A DNA stretch of 50,807 nt from an uncultured Alphaproteobacteria bacterium (GTDB lineage Bacteria > Pseudomonadota > Alphaproteobacteria > Rickettsiales > Midichloriaceae). Shown here piece after piece: positions 36,179-46,246 of the stretch. The DNA lies in contig CAISOX010000076.1 in the NCBI GenBank assembly GCA_903887235.1, positions 1 to 50,807 of the forward strand, written 5' to 3'. The notes beneath the pieces were generated by a model. It ran no database searches. It worked only from the letters and a program-made list of their open reading frames with translations, and was not told the DNA's origin. Positions within the stretch are counted from its first letter, which is position 1; each line of letters opens with the position of its first letter. Position numbers and translations under genes: made by a program.

Positions 36179-36908
36179 TTAATAATTCCTCAATATAACT
36201 TTCAATAGTATAAAATCCCTTTTTATTTTTTATCCATTTAGCACAATTTAATGCTCCTTTTGCAAAAGAACTTCTTCCTTTGGAATCATGAGAGATTTTT
36301 ATAAAATCCTCATGGCTATCAAATATAACCTCATGCTTGCCAATAACACTACCACATCTTGAAGAACTAAAATGAATCTCATCAGGTTTCATTTCTCTAT
36401 CAACCCTTTCAGTAATGATCTGTTTTTTACGTGTGATATTATCAATTATTATTTGTGCAGTTGTAAGTGCAGTCCCTGAAGGAGAATCCTTCTTTTTATT
36501 ATGGTGAATCTCGTGTCCCATGACGTCATACTCATCAAATTTGTCCATTACTAGAGAAGCTTTCTTTATAATCTCCCAAAATATGTTAACTCCAATGGCA
36601 AAATTGGATGCATAAATGAATCCAATATTATTATCAGTTATCAACTTTTGAACTTTTTGAATGTCACTATACCATCCAGTGGTACCACATACTATATGAG
36701 TTCCTTTTGAGGAGATGATCTCAATATTTTCTAAACATGCTGATGGCTCAGTAAATTCTATAGCAACTTCGTCTTTTTCAAAATTATATGACAATAATTC
36801 ATGTTTGCTATTAATTATCTTAGATATTGGAATTTGTAATTTTACGGCCTCTTTTTCAATCATTTGGCCCATTTTTCCATAACCTATAATTGCTATTTTC
36901 ATGTGCAT
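36171..36908 (-). CDS. dapB: 4-Hydroxy-tetrahydrodipicolinate reductase
   Basis: DapB reduces the DapA product with NAD(P)H. The 245-residue protein is of the shorter type. It starts KIAIIGYGKMGQMIEKEA, has CGTTGWY, SNFAIGVNIFW and the substrate motif EIHHNKKKDSPSGTAL. Met1 or Met3 could be the start. It is the first gene of the dap operon; about 245 bases upstream, including an IS-like fragment, separate it from frr. Confidence 0.95.
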   Translation of the reverse strand: MHMKIAIIGYGKMGQMIEKEAVKLQIPISKIINSKHELLSYNFEKDEVAIEFTEPSACLENIEIISSKGTHIVCGTTGWYSDIQKVQKLITDNNIGFIYASNFAIGVNIFWEIIKKASLVMDKFDEYDVMGHEIHHNKKKDSPSGTALTTAQIIIDNITRKKQIITERVDREMKPDEIHFSSSRCGSVIGKHEVIFDSHEDFIKISHDSKGRSSFAKGALNCAKWIKNKKGFYTIESYIEELLNA

Positions 36909-37074
36909 TTTCTAATTTAATCACGAAAGGGTAACCTTTTTCTCCTTGTAATGTCAAGGATATTAAGTTAAGTTTTATTGCAAATTTATCGTCTATTCTT
37001 CTACTTTAGGTGAATTAAACTAACAATCGCAACTTTTAACATAAATATGATAATATATATTTTCTAATTTTTCT

Positions 37075-37135
37075 TTGTTTTTATTTTATCAAAGTTGCTT
37101 AACTTTTACTCTTGTTTTTTTGAAAGAGCGCTTCA
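37075..37135. mobile_element. IS3-type terminal sequence, third copy
   Basis: The text tttgtttttattttatca, agttgcttaacttttactc and ttgtttttttgaaagagcgcttca matches 27191-27256 over most of its length and shares its core with 19370-19405. No transposase coding is nearby. It may be a solo end or a small non-autonomous derivative. Confidence 0.6.
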
Positions 37136-37153
37136 TTATAGCAAAAAATACAC

Positions 37154-37717
37154 TCAAATGCTCATTATGTCTTTGGATTTAACATTTAATATTCCGTCAA
37201 TTTTGTTTATAAAATCATCTGTAATTTTTTGAATTTCTTGAGAATAAAGCTTAAATTCATCTTCAGAAATTAACTTATCCTTTTCTTGTTTTTTAAATTC
37301 ATCAATACCACCTCTTCTAATATTTCTGATGGCTACTTTGGCCTGTTCACTATATTCACCAGCCTTTTTAACAAGCTCTCTTCTTCTTTCTTCATTAAGA
37401 TTAGGTATATGCAATCTTATAACTTGACCTTCGGCATTAGGAGTAAGACCTAAACCTGAATTCAAAATTGCCTTTTCTGCACTAGAAACTAATCCCTTAT
37501 CCCATATTTGAATCGATAGTGTTTTTGCGTCTGGCGCACTAATGCTACCAATTTGATTAAGAAACATATCGCTTCCATAAGCATCAACTTTAATGGGGTC
37601 AAGTAAAGCAGTTGAAGCTCTACCAGTCCTCAATCCACTTAATGAGTGATTTAAAGAAGAAATTGTTCCATCCATTTTATTTTTTAAATTTTTTAAAATT
37701 TCTGAATCCTTATTCAT
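37154..37717 (-). CDS. frr: Ribosome recycling factor
   Basis: RRF splits post-termination ribosomes with EF-G. The 187 residues fit the family: LSGLRTGRASTALLDPIKVDAYGSD with the conserved RTGRAS, QIGSISAPDAKTLSIQIWDK, and LTPNAEGQVIRLHIPNLNEERR. It is the last gene of rpsB-tsf-pyrH-frr, with 7 bases after pyrH. Confidence 0.97.
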   Translation of the reverse strand: MNKDSEILKNLKNKMDGTISSLNHSLSGLRTGRASTALLDPIKVDAYGSDMFLNQIGSISAPDAKTLSIQIWDKGLVSSAEKAILNSGLGLTPNAEGQVIRLHIPNLNEERRRELVKKAGEYSEQAKVAIRNIRRGGIDEFKKQEKDKLISEDEFKLYSQEIQKITDDFINKIDGILNVKSKDIMSI

Positions 37718-37724
37718 AATATTC

Positions 37725-38432
37725 TTATTTTATAGTTGTAAAATCGCCATTATTTTGTAAAACCCTTGCAAATTCACCCTTTTTCCCAATATTAAAAATC
37801 CTAATAGGCATTTCATTATCGTGCGCTAGTGTAATTGCAGTTGTATCCATTACGGATATGTTATTTTTAATCACTTCGTCATGAGTTAGTTCTTTGTATT
37901 TCACTGCTTTGCTATTTTTTTTAGGATCCTCAGAGTATACACCATCAACTTGAGTGCCTTTCAAAATAAGTGAGCAATTCATTTCAATGGCTCTTAAAAC
38001 GCCACCTGTATCAGTAGTAAAAAAAGGATTTCCTGTCCCTGCTGCAAAAATTACAATTCGCCCTTTTTCTAAATGCCTAATTGCCTTTCTTCTGATATAT
38101 TGCTCTACTATCGTTATAATAGGTATTGCAGAGACTACTCTAGTATATAAACTTTTGCTTTCTAATTTACTTTGTAGGGCTATAGCATTGATTACTGTTG
38201 CTAACATTCCCATATAATCTGCAGTAGCTCTTTCAATTCCAACTTCTGCTACTGTTACTCCCCTGCATATATTACCTCCACCAACTACTAAGCAAATCTC
38301 ATATCCTAAATCATACACTTCTTTTATATCTTCACAAATTTGGTCTATCATACTATTGTCGTGACCAAATTTTTCTTTCCCCATCAATGCTTCACCAGAA
38401 ATTTTCAAAAGTATTCGGTTTTGTTTTTTCAT
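37725..38432 (-). CDS. pyrH: UMP kinase
   Basis: PyrH phosphorylates UMP to UDP; it is an amino-acid-kinase-fold hexamer. Signatures are [13 protein letters not shown] near the start, [28 protein letters not shown], and [21 protein letters not shown]. The 235-residue length is normal. It lies between tsf and frr, the conserved proteobacterial order. Confidence 0.97.
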   Translation of the reverse strand: MKKQNRILLKISGEALMGKEKFGHDNSMIDQICEDIKEVYDLGYEICLVVGGGNICRGVTVAEVGIERATADYMGMLATVINAIALQSKLESKSLYTRVVSAIPIITIVEQYIRRKAIRHLEKGRIVIFAAGTGNPFFTTDTGGVLRAIEMNCSLILKGTQVDGVYSEDPKKNSKAVKYKELTHDEVIKNNISVMDTTAITLAHDNEMPIRIFNIGKKGEFARVLQNNGDFTTIK

Positions 38433-38446
38433 GCTATTGATATTAA

Positions 38447-39310
38447 TTATTCACCAATTTCATACCTTATATATCCTGAAACACTAAAATTGCAATTATT
38501 TTTAGATTTTAATTCTTCTACTACTTTTTTAATTTTTGTTTTTCCATCAATAACAAATGGTTGTTCTAGTAACACGATTTCTTCAAGGAATTTTCTGATT
38601 CTTCCTTCTATCATTTTTTCAACAACATCAATCGGCTTACCACTTTCCAAAGCTTGATCTCGAAGAATATTTTTTTCTTTCTCAACAATGCTTTGATCAA
38701 GACTTTCAACATTCAAAGCCATAGGCTTGGATGCGGCAATATGCATTGCAAGTTGCCCACCAAATTCTTCTATCTCATTATTAATATCACCTTCTAAAGC
38801 AACTATAACGCCAATTTTACCAATATTATCTGATAATTTATTATGTAAATATGGTATTATTTTTCCTTTGTGTACATTAATTTTACTGATTTTTTTCAAT
38901 ATAATATTTTCTCCAATAACAGAAATATGTTCTGCTATTAACTCATTGATAGGGGTTGCGTCATGTTTACCAGATTCTAAAAATTTATGTAAATCACTTC
39001 CTTCAAATTTATGTGCGCTTTTTACCACCATGTCTGCAAGGCTTAAAAATTTATCATTTTTTCCAACAAAATCTGTTTCAGAACTTAGCTCAATGATGGT
39101 GGCATTATTCCCATCAATGTGCATCGCTATTACCCCTTCACTGGTATCTCTCCCAGCTTTTTTACTGGCAGAAGCAAGCCCTTTTTTTCTAAGCCACGTA
39201 ACGGCTTCTTCTATGTTAGAATTATTTTCCTCTAGAGCCTTTTTGCAATCCAGCATTCCAGCTCCAGTTTTATTACGTAACTCTTTTATTTGATTCGTAT
39301 CTATAGACAT
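38447..39310 (-). CDS. tsf: Elongation factor Ts
   Basis: EF-Ts recycles EF-Tu by GDP exchange. The 287 residues begin with the UBA-like domain [21 protein letters not shown], followed by [20 protein letters not shown] and the core TDFVGKND motif that contacts EF-Tu. The C-terminal part is complete. It lies 12 bases after rpsB and 14 before pyrH. Confidence 0.97.
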   Translation of the reverse strand: MSIDTNQIKELRNKTGAGMLDCKKALEENNSNIEEAVTWLRKKGLASASKKAGRDTSEGVIAMHIDGNNATIIELSSETDFVGKNDKFLSLADMVVKSAHKFEGSDLHKFLESGKHDATPINELIAEHISVIGENIILKKISKINVHKGKIIPYLHNKLSDNIGKIGVIVALEGDINNEIEEFGGQLAMHIAASKPMALNVESLDQSIVEKEKNILRDQALESGKPIDVVEKMIEGRIRKFLEEIVLLEQPFVIDGKTKIKKVVEELKSKNNCNFSVSGYIRYEIGE

Positions 39311-39322
39311 GCTTAAATTTAC

Positions 39323-40129
39323 CTATTTTTTATGATTATCTTTATCTTTTTTATCGGATATTTTACTATTCCTTTTTCCTTCTTTTTTTTCGCTGTCCAT
39401 ATTTGGTAATTTTTCTAAATTCACTCCTTGTGAGGATAAACTATTTTCAATACCTGCTAATATTGCATCTGCAACCAAATTACAATAAAGCTCTATAGAT
39501 TTTCTAGAATCATCATTGCCTGGAATCACAAAATCCACTCCCTTGGGGCTAGAATTTGTATCAACTATAGCAATTACAGGTATGTTCAATTTATTAGCTT
39601 CATGAACTGCTATAGCATGAGTTTTAACATCTATAACAAACAATATGTCAGGTAGGCCTCCCAAATTTCTGATTCCTCCAATAGCCTTTTCTAATTTTTC
39701 CTTTTTTCTCGAAAAATTTAACAATTCCTTCTTAGTATATTTACCTTCTTCAGATTCTAAAACTTCCTCATATTTTTTCAATGTCTTAATAGATGAAGAA
39801 ACTGTTGACCAATTAGTTAACATTCCCCCTAACCAACGATGATTGACGTAATATTGCCCACACTTTGTTGCCGCATCTTTTACCACATCAGTAGATTGCT
39901 TTTTTGTATTAACAAATAATATTCTGCCATTTTTAGATGCTATGCTATATATTACTTGCAATGTATTATAGAGATGGTGAGCTGTTTGCTGCAAATCTAT
40001 AATATGGATTTTATTTTTAACACCATAAATATATTTGCCCATTTCAGGGTTCCATAGGTTCTTTTTATGCCCAAAGTGAGCACCAACTTCTAACAATGAT
40101 TTTATACTAAAATTAGGTTTATATGACAT
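39323..40129 (-). CDS. rpsB: 30S ribosomal protein uS2
   Basis: uS2 is a small-subunit protein needed for uS1 binding. The family text is clear: LLEVGAHFGHKKNLWNPEM, IIDLQQTAHHLYNTLQVI, NHRWLGGMLTNWSTVSSSIK and the final DDSRKSIELYCNLVADAI. A charged Lys-rich tail of about 30 residues extends the C-terminus. It is the first gene of its operon, and a strong Shine-Dalgarno (aaaggagt) lies before its ATG on the minus strand. Confidence 0.97.
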   Translation of the reverse strand: MSYKPNFSIKSLLEVGAHFGHKKNLWNPEMGKYIYGVKNKIHIIDLQQTAHHLYNTLQVIYSIASKNGRILFVNTKKQSTDVVKDAATKCGQYYVNHRWLGGMLTNWSTVSSSIKTLKKYEEVLESEEGKYTKKELLNFSRKKEKLEKAIGGIRNLGGLPDILFVIDVKTHAIAVHEANKLNIPVIAIVDTNSSPKGVDFVIPGNDDSRKSIELYCNLVADAILAGIENSLSSQGVNLEKLPNMDSEKKEGKRNSKISDKKDKDNHKK

Positions 40130-40344
40130 TTCAATACTCCTTTTTGGTTATACTAGATGCAGAATAAATCAAAGATGACACCAAAAAATATCTGCATGGT
40201 TTTTACTATAGGTGATACTATACATATGTGTGATTAAAATTTCAATATTAAATTTAAATTAAAAATTAAGAATAACTTTTTGTTTGTTTGTGAATTAAAA
40301 TTACGTATTATTATATTTAACATTATTTATATGGGGGTATAAAA

Positions 40345-40764
40345 ATGACACACAAGCTGATACTAATCGTAGATTCTAAATTTGCTAAAATTTATAGAGC
40401 AGAAGGATTGCAATTAAAAAATTTAATTTCGGAGTACACTTCAGACGAACTTGGAGTTAATCATAAAAAACAATCATTAAGGACTGGATTTAAAAAACAA
40501 GCTGGTGGAATGGCGCATTTCTTTGATCCTCATAATGAAGCAAAAGACCTAGAGAGATGTGATTTTAGTAAAAAAATAGCTAAGATAGCCAAAGATATCC
40601 TGAAGAATGGGGATTTTTCTGAGATTATACTGATTGCTTCTCCAAAAGTATTGAATTTGATGAGAAAATACATGCAAAAAATTGTAAACACTGAGATAAA
40701 AGAAATTGCAAAGGATTTAGTTCATTCAAGTGAAGAACAAATTGCGAAAGTAGCTTTTTCATAA
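40345..40764 (+). CDS. Host-attachment protein family (baeRF/PF10116-like)
   Basis: A 139-residue protein resembling the family called protein required for attachment to host cells: LILIVDSKFAKIYRAEG at the start, an Arg- and Gly-containing middle (HFFDPHNEAKDLERCDFSKKIA) and SEIILIASPKVLNLMRKYM. The fold is related to archaeal release factor domains, and the attachment role is tentative. A strong gggggt ribosome site precedes the ATG. It has no signal peptide, so it is probably cytosolic. It stands alone and converges on xerD. Confidence 0.82.
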   Translation: MTHKLILIVDSKFAKIYRAEGLQLKNLISEYTSDELGVNHKKQSLRTGFKKQAGGMAHFFDPHNEAKDLERCDFSKKIAKIAKDILKNGDFSEIILIASPKVLNLMRKYMQKIVNTEIKEIAKDLVHSSEEQIAKVAFS

Positions 40765-40807
40765 CCAAATTGAAAATAAATATAAAGGCGTAAATTGACC
40801 TGGACGT

Positions 40808-41761
40808 TTAATTTTTAAAAGGAATTTGACTTAATGGGTGCTTATCGAGCAGTAGCTTTTTCGCCTTAGAATCTGATACTTTAGTATAAATTTGGGTTGA
40901 CGATATATCGGAATGTCCTAACAATTCTTGTACAATTCTTAAGTTAGCGCCATTATCTAACATATGAGTTGCAAATGAATGTCTAATTTTATGTGGGGAA
41001 ATGATCGATGAATCAATATTAGACTTTATAGCAATCCCTTTAAGAATTTGACCAAATCTTTGCCTAGAAATATGAATAATTTTTTTATTTTTTGAAATAG
41101 ATGGAAATACCCAATTTGCCTTTGTTCCAGCAGATAAAAATTTACTTCTAATGTTTAAATAATTTTTCAATGCTTTGCATGCTTTTTGGTTTAATATGAC
41201 TGCCCTTTCTTTTTGTCCTTTCCCCTTCACTATTAAAAGATTTATTTCTGAATCACTAGAAAAACCTTCTAATGATTTCATTTCTAAGGCAACTAATTCG
41301 GAAATTCTCATGCCTGTTGAGTATAATATTTCAAGCATTGCGTAATCTCTTAGACCCTCCTTGGTAACATCATTATATGCTGTTTCTATTAATTGACTCA
41401 ACATATCTTTGGAAAGTGCTTTTGGAACAGATTCTGGTCTTTTAGGCATAATGATGTTTAGGGTGGGATTTTCTTTAAGTATTCTGTCAGATACCAAAAA
41501 AGTGAAAAACTGCCTTAAAGCAGAAATTTTTCTACCTATAGTTTTAGCTCCTAAATTCTTTTTGCTCAATTCTGCTATAAAATTCTTTACTATGAAGGAG
41601 GTTACTTTTTCTAGCACTATATGATTTGATTCTAGGTAATCAAACAAATCTTTGATATCTTTTTTGTAGGATGATATTGTATTTTCTGTTGCTCCTCTTT
41701 CAGCAATAAGCATTTCGAAGAAATACTCCATATAATTTATCATGTAAGTTTTTTTAGTCAT
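40808..41761 (-). CDS. xerD: Site-specific tyrosine recombinase XerD
   Basis: XerD, with XerC, resolves chromosome dimers at dif. The 317 residues contain an N-terminal SAM-like DNA-binding domain and the catalytic set Arg152 (STGMRISEL), His257 and Arg260 (SPHKIRHSFATHML), His283 and Tyr292 (LLGHSDISSTQIYTKV). GHSD is the XerD rather than XerC form. The true start may be Met7. No dif site was recognised in the window. Confidence 0.92.
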   Translation of the reverse strand: MTKKTYMINYMEYFFEMLIAERGATENTISSYKKDIKDLFDYLESNHIVLEKVTSFIVKNFIAELSKKNLGAKTIGRKISALRQFFTFLVSDRILKENPTLNIIMPKRPESVPKALSKDMLSQLIETAYNDVTKEGLRDYAMLEILYSTGMRISELVALEMKSLEGFSSDSEINLLIVKGKGQKERAVILNQKACKALKNYLNIRSKFLSAGTKANWVFPSISKNKKIIHISRQRFGQILKGIAIKSNIDSSIISPHKIRHSFATHMLDNGANLRIVQELLGHSDISSTQIYTKVSDSKAKKLLLDKHPLSQIPFKN

Positions 41762-41964
41762 TAGTCATTTATAATGCGGAATATCTCTAATAAAATTAAT
41801 AAATCAGTGACTTATATTGTTTTATAAAAAATAAGATTTAACTACACGTAAGTCAAAATGAGATATTAATTTATACTAGAATCCTCTACTATCTTTCTCA
41901 ATAAATATTGCATGTTATGAACAAATATGCAAACTAACATATAATTAATTAATATTTTTACATA

Positions 41965-44286
41965 ATGAAATTACTTATAGTTGAATCTCCTGCAAAAGCA
42001 AAAACTTTAGAGAAATATTTGGGTAAAGACTATAAAGTAATTTCTTCATATGGTCATGTAAGGAGTTTGCCATCTGTCAAAGATGCGGTGGAACCAGATA
42101 ATAATTTTAAAATTACCTATAAAGTGCTTGAAAAGGCAAAAGATACAATAAAAAAACTTTCTGAAAATTTTAAAAAAGCGGATGCTATTTTTCTAGCGAC
42201 TGACCCCGATAGAGAAGGAGAGGCAATTTCGTGGCATGTTTTAGAGACAATGAAAAGTAAAAAATCTATTAATAAGGGTGTAGAGATAAAAAGAATTGTA
42301 TTTCATGAAATAACAAAAAATGCTGTCATAAATGCCATAGAAAATCCAAGAAAATTAGATGAGAATTTAGTGCGCGCACAACAGGCGAGGCAGGCACTAG
42401 ATTATTTAGTTGGATTTACTTTATCTCCTGTTTTATGGAGAAAATTACCGGGTAGTAGATCTGCAGGAAGAGTGCAATCAGTTGCTCTAAAACTACTATG
42501 CGAAAGAGAAAATGAAAGAGATAAATTTAAAGAGCAAGAATATTGGTCAATAGATTCTATATTTCAAAATGAGGACAAAGTTAATTTTGATTCTCAACTT
42601 CATATCTATGATGATAAAAAAATTGAAAAACTTAGTATAACAAATGAGAAATATGCTAAGGAAATAGTAAAAAATGTTGAAAAGCTGAAATATGCAGTTT
42701 CTTCCGTTAAGACTAAGGAGATGAGCAGAAAGCCTACAGCTCCATTTATTACTTCAACTTTAATACAGGAAGCTTCCAGAAAATTAAATTTTACTGCACA
42801 AAAAACAATGTTGGTTGCGCAAAAGCTTTATGAAGGCATTCAAATTAATGGCGAAGTTGAAGGTTTAATCACTTACATGAGGACGGATGGTGTTACAATA
42901 TCAAATGAAGCTATTAAGAATATTGTTTCCCATATAAAAAATCATTATGGTCCAAATTATTTGCCTTCAACTCCTATTATTTATAAATCAAAATCTAAAA
43001 ATGCTCAGGAAGCTCATGAGGCAATTAGACCAACTGGTTTTCAAAACACTCCTAGTGATGTAAAAGAATTTTTGGATAATGATCAATACAGATTATATGA
43101 ACTAATTTGGAAGAGAACAATTGCAAGCCAAATGGCTAATGCCAAATTAGAGTCTGTTACTGTAGAAATATCATCTCAAAATAGTAAAAATATATTCAAA
43201 TCTGTAGGTTCCACTCTTGTATTTGATGGATTTTACAAGGTATATAAAGAAGGTCAAGATAATGAACAGGATGAAAGCAGAAATAAAATTCCAAAACTTA
43301 AAGCTGAAGATAATCTAGAGCTTAATAAAGTTACTCCTAATCAGCATTTTACACAACCTCCGCCCAGATACACTGAGGCAAGTATCATAAAGAGAATGGA
43401 GGAATTAGGAATAGGTAGACCTTCTACATACCCTAAAATCATTTCGATATTAATCGAAAGAGAATACGCTAAAATCGTGCAAAAAAGCTTTATACCAGAA
43501 TCTAAAGGAAGGCTTGTCGATGCTTTTCTCAATAAATTTTTTAATAAGTATATAGATTATGATTTTACAGCAAATTTGGAAAATGAGTTAGACGATGTAG
43601 CAAATGGAAAAAAAGACTGGAAGGAAGTATTAACAAATTTTTGGTCCCTATTCAAAACTACATCCAATGAGGTTTTAGAAATAAAAAATATGGATGTAAT
43701 TAATGAAGTTGAAAATTTATTAGTAGATTACATTTTTAAATCTGATGGTGCTGAGGATATTGAGAGTTTAAGAAAATGTGGTAAATGTAAAGATGGAAAG
43801 TTGGGGTTAAGAACAGGAAAATTTGGAGCATTTATAGGTTGTTCAAACTACCCAGAATGTAATAACAAAAAAATGTTATTTGGAGATGAGCCTCTAGATG
43901 ATGCAAGTAGTAATGAGAAAATTTTAGGAATAGATGCAAAAACTCAAGTTAATATATTACTCAAAAAAGGTCCATACGGATTTTATTTAGAGAAGGAAGA
44001 GGATGGGAAAAAAAAGCGTGCATCACTTCCTGCCAAATATCCGCATGAGGATATTGGTTTAGAATTTGCATCCAATTTACTAAATTTACCAAAAGCTATA
44101 GGAAAACACCCATCTATCAATGAGGACATATTTGTAAAAATTGGCAGATATGGTCCATATTTAGAATGTAATAAAAAATTCTATGCTTTAAAAAATATCG
44201 ATAAAATTGATATTAATCTGAGCGAAGCAACAGCGCTTATTGATAATTACAAACCTAAAGTTATGAAAAGAAAGAAAAAGGGATAA
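41965..44286 (+). CDS. topA: DNA topoisomerase I
   Basis: TopA relaxes negative supercoils. The 773 residues have the TOPRIM domain LLIVESPAKAKTLEKYLG with ATDPDREGEAISWH, the nucleophile Tyr304 in GLITYMRTDGV, EAHEAIRPT, and one CxxC zinc finger (CGKCKDGKLGLRTGKFGAF, Cys605/608) followed by two zinc-ribbon-like repeats with the cysteines lost. Its stop overlaps the next gene by one base (TAATG). Confidence 0.96.
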   Translation: MKLLIVESPAKAKTLEKYLGKDYKVISSYGHVRSLPSVKDAVEPDNNFKITYKVLEKAKDTIKKLSENFKKADAIFLATDPDREGEAISWHVLETMKSKKSINKGVEIKRIVFHEITKNAVINAIENPRKLDENLVRAQQARQALDYLVGFTLSPVLWRKLPGSRSAGRVQSVALKLLCERENERDKFKEQEYWSIDSIFQNEDKVNFDSQLHIYDDKKIEKLSITNEKYAKEIVKNVEKLKYAVSSVKTKEMSRKPTAPFITSTLIQEASRKLNFTAQKTMLVAQKLYEGIQINGEVEGLITYMRTDGVTISNEAIKNIVSHIKNHYGPNYLPSTPIIYKSKSKNAQEAHEAIRPTGFQNTPSDVKEFLDNDQYRLYELIWKRTIASQMANAKLESVTVEISSQNSKNIFKSVGSTLVFDGFYKVYKEGQDNEQDESRNKIPKLKAEDNLELNKVTPNQHFTQPPPRYTEASIIKRMEELGIGRPSTYPKIISILIEREYAKIVQKSFIPESKGRLVDAFLNKFFNKYIDYDFTANLENELDDVANGKKDWKEVLTNFWSLFKTTSNEVLEIKNMDVINEVENLLVDYIFKSDGAEDIESLRKCGKCKDGKLGLRTGKFGAFIGCSNYPECNNKKMLFGDEPLDDASSNEKILGIDAKTQVNILLKKGPYGFYLEKEEDGKKKRASLPAKYPHEDIGLEFASNLLNLPKAIGKHPSINEDIFVKIGRYGPYLECNKKFYALKNIDKIDINLSEATALIDNYKPKVMKRKKKG

Positions 44287-44798
44287 TGGCAGTCATTTTG
44301 CCTTATAAAAATCAATTTCCCAAAATAGCTAAAGACGCATTCATTGCGGAGAATGCAGTAATCATAGGAGATGTAGAGATTGATAGTAAATCAAGTATTT
44401 GGTATAATTGCGTTGTAAGGGGTGATGTTAATTACATACGAATTGGCAAAGAAACTAATATTCAAGATGGGACAATAATTCATGTTGGAACTAATAATGG
44501 ACCGACAATAATTGGCGATGGAGTGACAATAGGTCATAAGGCTTTAATTCATGCTTGTACAATTTGTGATTATTCATTTATTGGCATGAATTCCACAATT
44601 ATGGATTATGCGCAAATTAAATCATACTCTATGGTTGCAGCAGGAGCTCTAGTTACTAATAGTAAAATTGTAGAGACAAATGAGCTATGGGCAGGGATTC
44701 CAGCAAAATTTTTGCGACAATTAAAAAAAGAAGAAATAGAATATATAAATATTTCTAAAGACAGATATGTCAATTTAGCAAAAGAATATAAACGTTGA
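44286..44798 (+). CDS. Gamma-carbonic-anhydrase-like hexapeptide-repeat protein
   Basis: A 170-residue left-handed beta-helix protein of the gamma-carbonic anhydrase/YrdA family. It shows hexapeptide repeats (AFIAENAVIIGDVEIDSKSS, NIQDGTIIHVG) and the metal-site histidines in IIHVGTN, TIGHKALIHACTI. The C-terminal ELWAGIPAKFLRQLKKEE is typical of this family. Enzyme activity is not established for many members. It is translationally coupled to topA. Confidence 0.88.
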   Translation: MAVILPYKNQFPKIAKDAFIAENAVIIGDVEIDSKSSIWYNCVVRGDVNYIRIGKETNIQDGTIIHVGTNNGPTIIGDGVTIGHKALIHACTICDYSFIGMNSTIMDYAQIKSYSMVAAGALVTNSKIVETNELWAGIPAKFLRQLKKEEIEYINISKDRYVNLAKEYKR

Positions 44799-44854
44799 CT
44801 TTATTCGCTGTATAACTACCTTAGATTGTATAAAGAGCTATTAAGGTAACATAT

Positions 44855-45985
44855 ATGTTTTGGAACAACAAAAAGAAATTAAAAATATTAGCTTTTGATG
44901 GTGGCTCTGAGAAGGGAGAGATCTCAATTAGAATTGCAAAGGCACTAGAAAGTCACCTCAAAAAGATAGAGCCTCAAAAAAATCTTATAGAATTTTTTGA
45001 TGTTGGTGTATCAGTTTCTGTAGGCTCTATAATTCTCTCATGCCTTGTAATACCATCAGATAATAATTCTAAGAAGCCTAAATACACTGTTGATGAATGT
45101 ATAAAAATTTTTAATAAAGCTCTGAATTCTATTAATTCCAGTATCAATATTTGGGATAAGCTTTCATTATTTTTAGGATTTAAAAACCATTTACTAGCAG
45201 AAAAAGATATGGTTTATATTGATCAGTGGTGTGGTAATACTAAGTTAAGTCAAACTGTAATTCCAGTTAACATAGTATCTTACGATATTGATAATGTTAC
45301 TCCACGTATATGGAGCACTCTTGATGCTAAAGCTAATTCTAAAAAAGATCTTTATTTAAAAGATGCTGTTAAAGCAAGTATAGCTATCCCTGGTCTTTTT
45401 AATTCTAAAGTCACAAAAACAGAAGATGCGGTATTAAAAGATTACGATGGAGGCTTAATTGCAGTTTCGCCACTCCCTATGGCATTACCACATATTTTTA
45501 ATAAAGAAAATAACATTGCCAAAGAAGAATCGTTAATAGTTTCTATTGGTGCAACGATTGGAAATGCTAAGCATGTATTAAAAAATATGGATAACAGCAC
45601 ATTTTTGAAAAATATTTATCATTTTCTAAGCATTGCTAACCAAATTCAAAAAGAACCTTTTGATAAATTAATTAAAACATTTGTCAAACAATTCTATAAA
45701 TTGGATTTTTCAGTACCCTTAGAAATTCAGCATATAATATATGATAAAGCAAAAAAAGGAGATCTTTTAGATTTTAACAAGATGATGGCATGCACAAATA
45801 AATATATTGATTTATCTAAGGAATTTTTTCAAGCATTAGCTAATCAAATAGCTGATAAAAAACAGGATATTGAAAAGTTAGAAGCTCTTTATGAAAAATC
45901 AGCTGCTTTTTATTGTGATAATACAGTACAAGTATTAGCTGAATATGGTGATGATATAAGTAGCGCTCCGCGTGAAGATTTATAA
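44855..45985 (+). CDS. Patatin-like phospholipase with altered GxSxG
   Basis: A 376-residue protein of the patatin fold, a family that includes secreted phospholipase A effectors in Rickettsia. The oxyanion motif DGGGxRG reads DGGSEKG (15-21). The nucleophile motif GxSxG reads SVSVG (53-57) with Ser55 in place, and the catalytic Asp is in YDGGLIAVSPLP (Asp198). So the first Gly of GxSxG is Ser. No classic signal peptide is seen. Ser and Asp remain, so activity is possible. It stands alone, 56 bases after the carbonic-anhydrase-like gene. Confidence 0.83.
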   Translation: MFWNNKKKLKILAFDGGSEKGEISIRIAKALESHLKKIEPQKNLIEFFDVGVSVSVGSIILSCLVIPSDNNSKKPKYTVDECIKIFNKALNSINSSINIWDKLSLFLGFKNHLLAEKDMVYIDQWCGNTKLSQTVIPVNIVSYDIDNVTPRIWSTLDAKANSKKDLYLKDAVKASIAIPGLFNSKVTKTEDAVLKDYDGGLIAVSPLPMALPHIFNKENNIAKEESLIVSIGATIGNAKHVLKNMDNSTFLKNIYHFLSIANQIQKEPFDKLIKTFVKQFYKLDFSVPLEIQHIIYDKAKKGDLLDFNKMMACTNKYIDLSKEFFQALANQIADKKQDIEKLEALYEKSAAFYCDNTVQVLAEYGDDISSAPREDL

Positions 45986-46246
45986 ATTTAACCTAAACTT
46001 ATGCAATATGGTGTGTTGCAAATGAACGGGGACTAGTAAAATTTATGATAATGGGGGGATTCGTGTGTCGTAAAAAAAGGTTAGCAAAGGATTATGATCT
46101 AGAATCAATACTGGGTAAATTTCATGAAAGAAGGAAATTAAAATTTCGAATAAATCATATTCTTGACACTTTCATGTGTTTTGCATTCCATAAAAATTAT
46201 GTTAACATGAATTTTATGGAAAAATTTATGCTTATAGGAAAATTTT

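Noticed and set aside
40765-40810. Weak hairpin between the host-attachment gene and xerD as a shared terminator
   Set aside because: Only two three-pair stems around a bulge before a short T-run; not convincing by eye.
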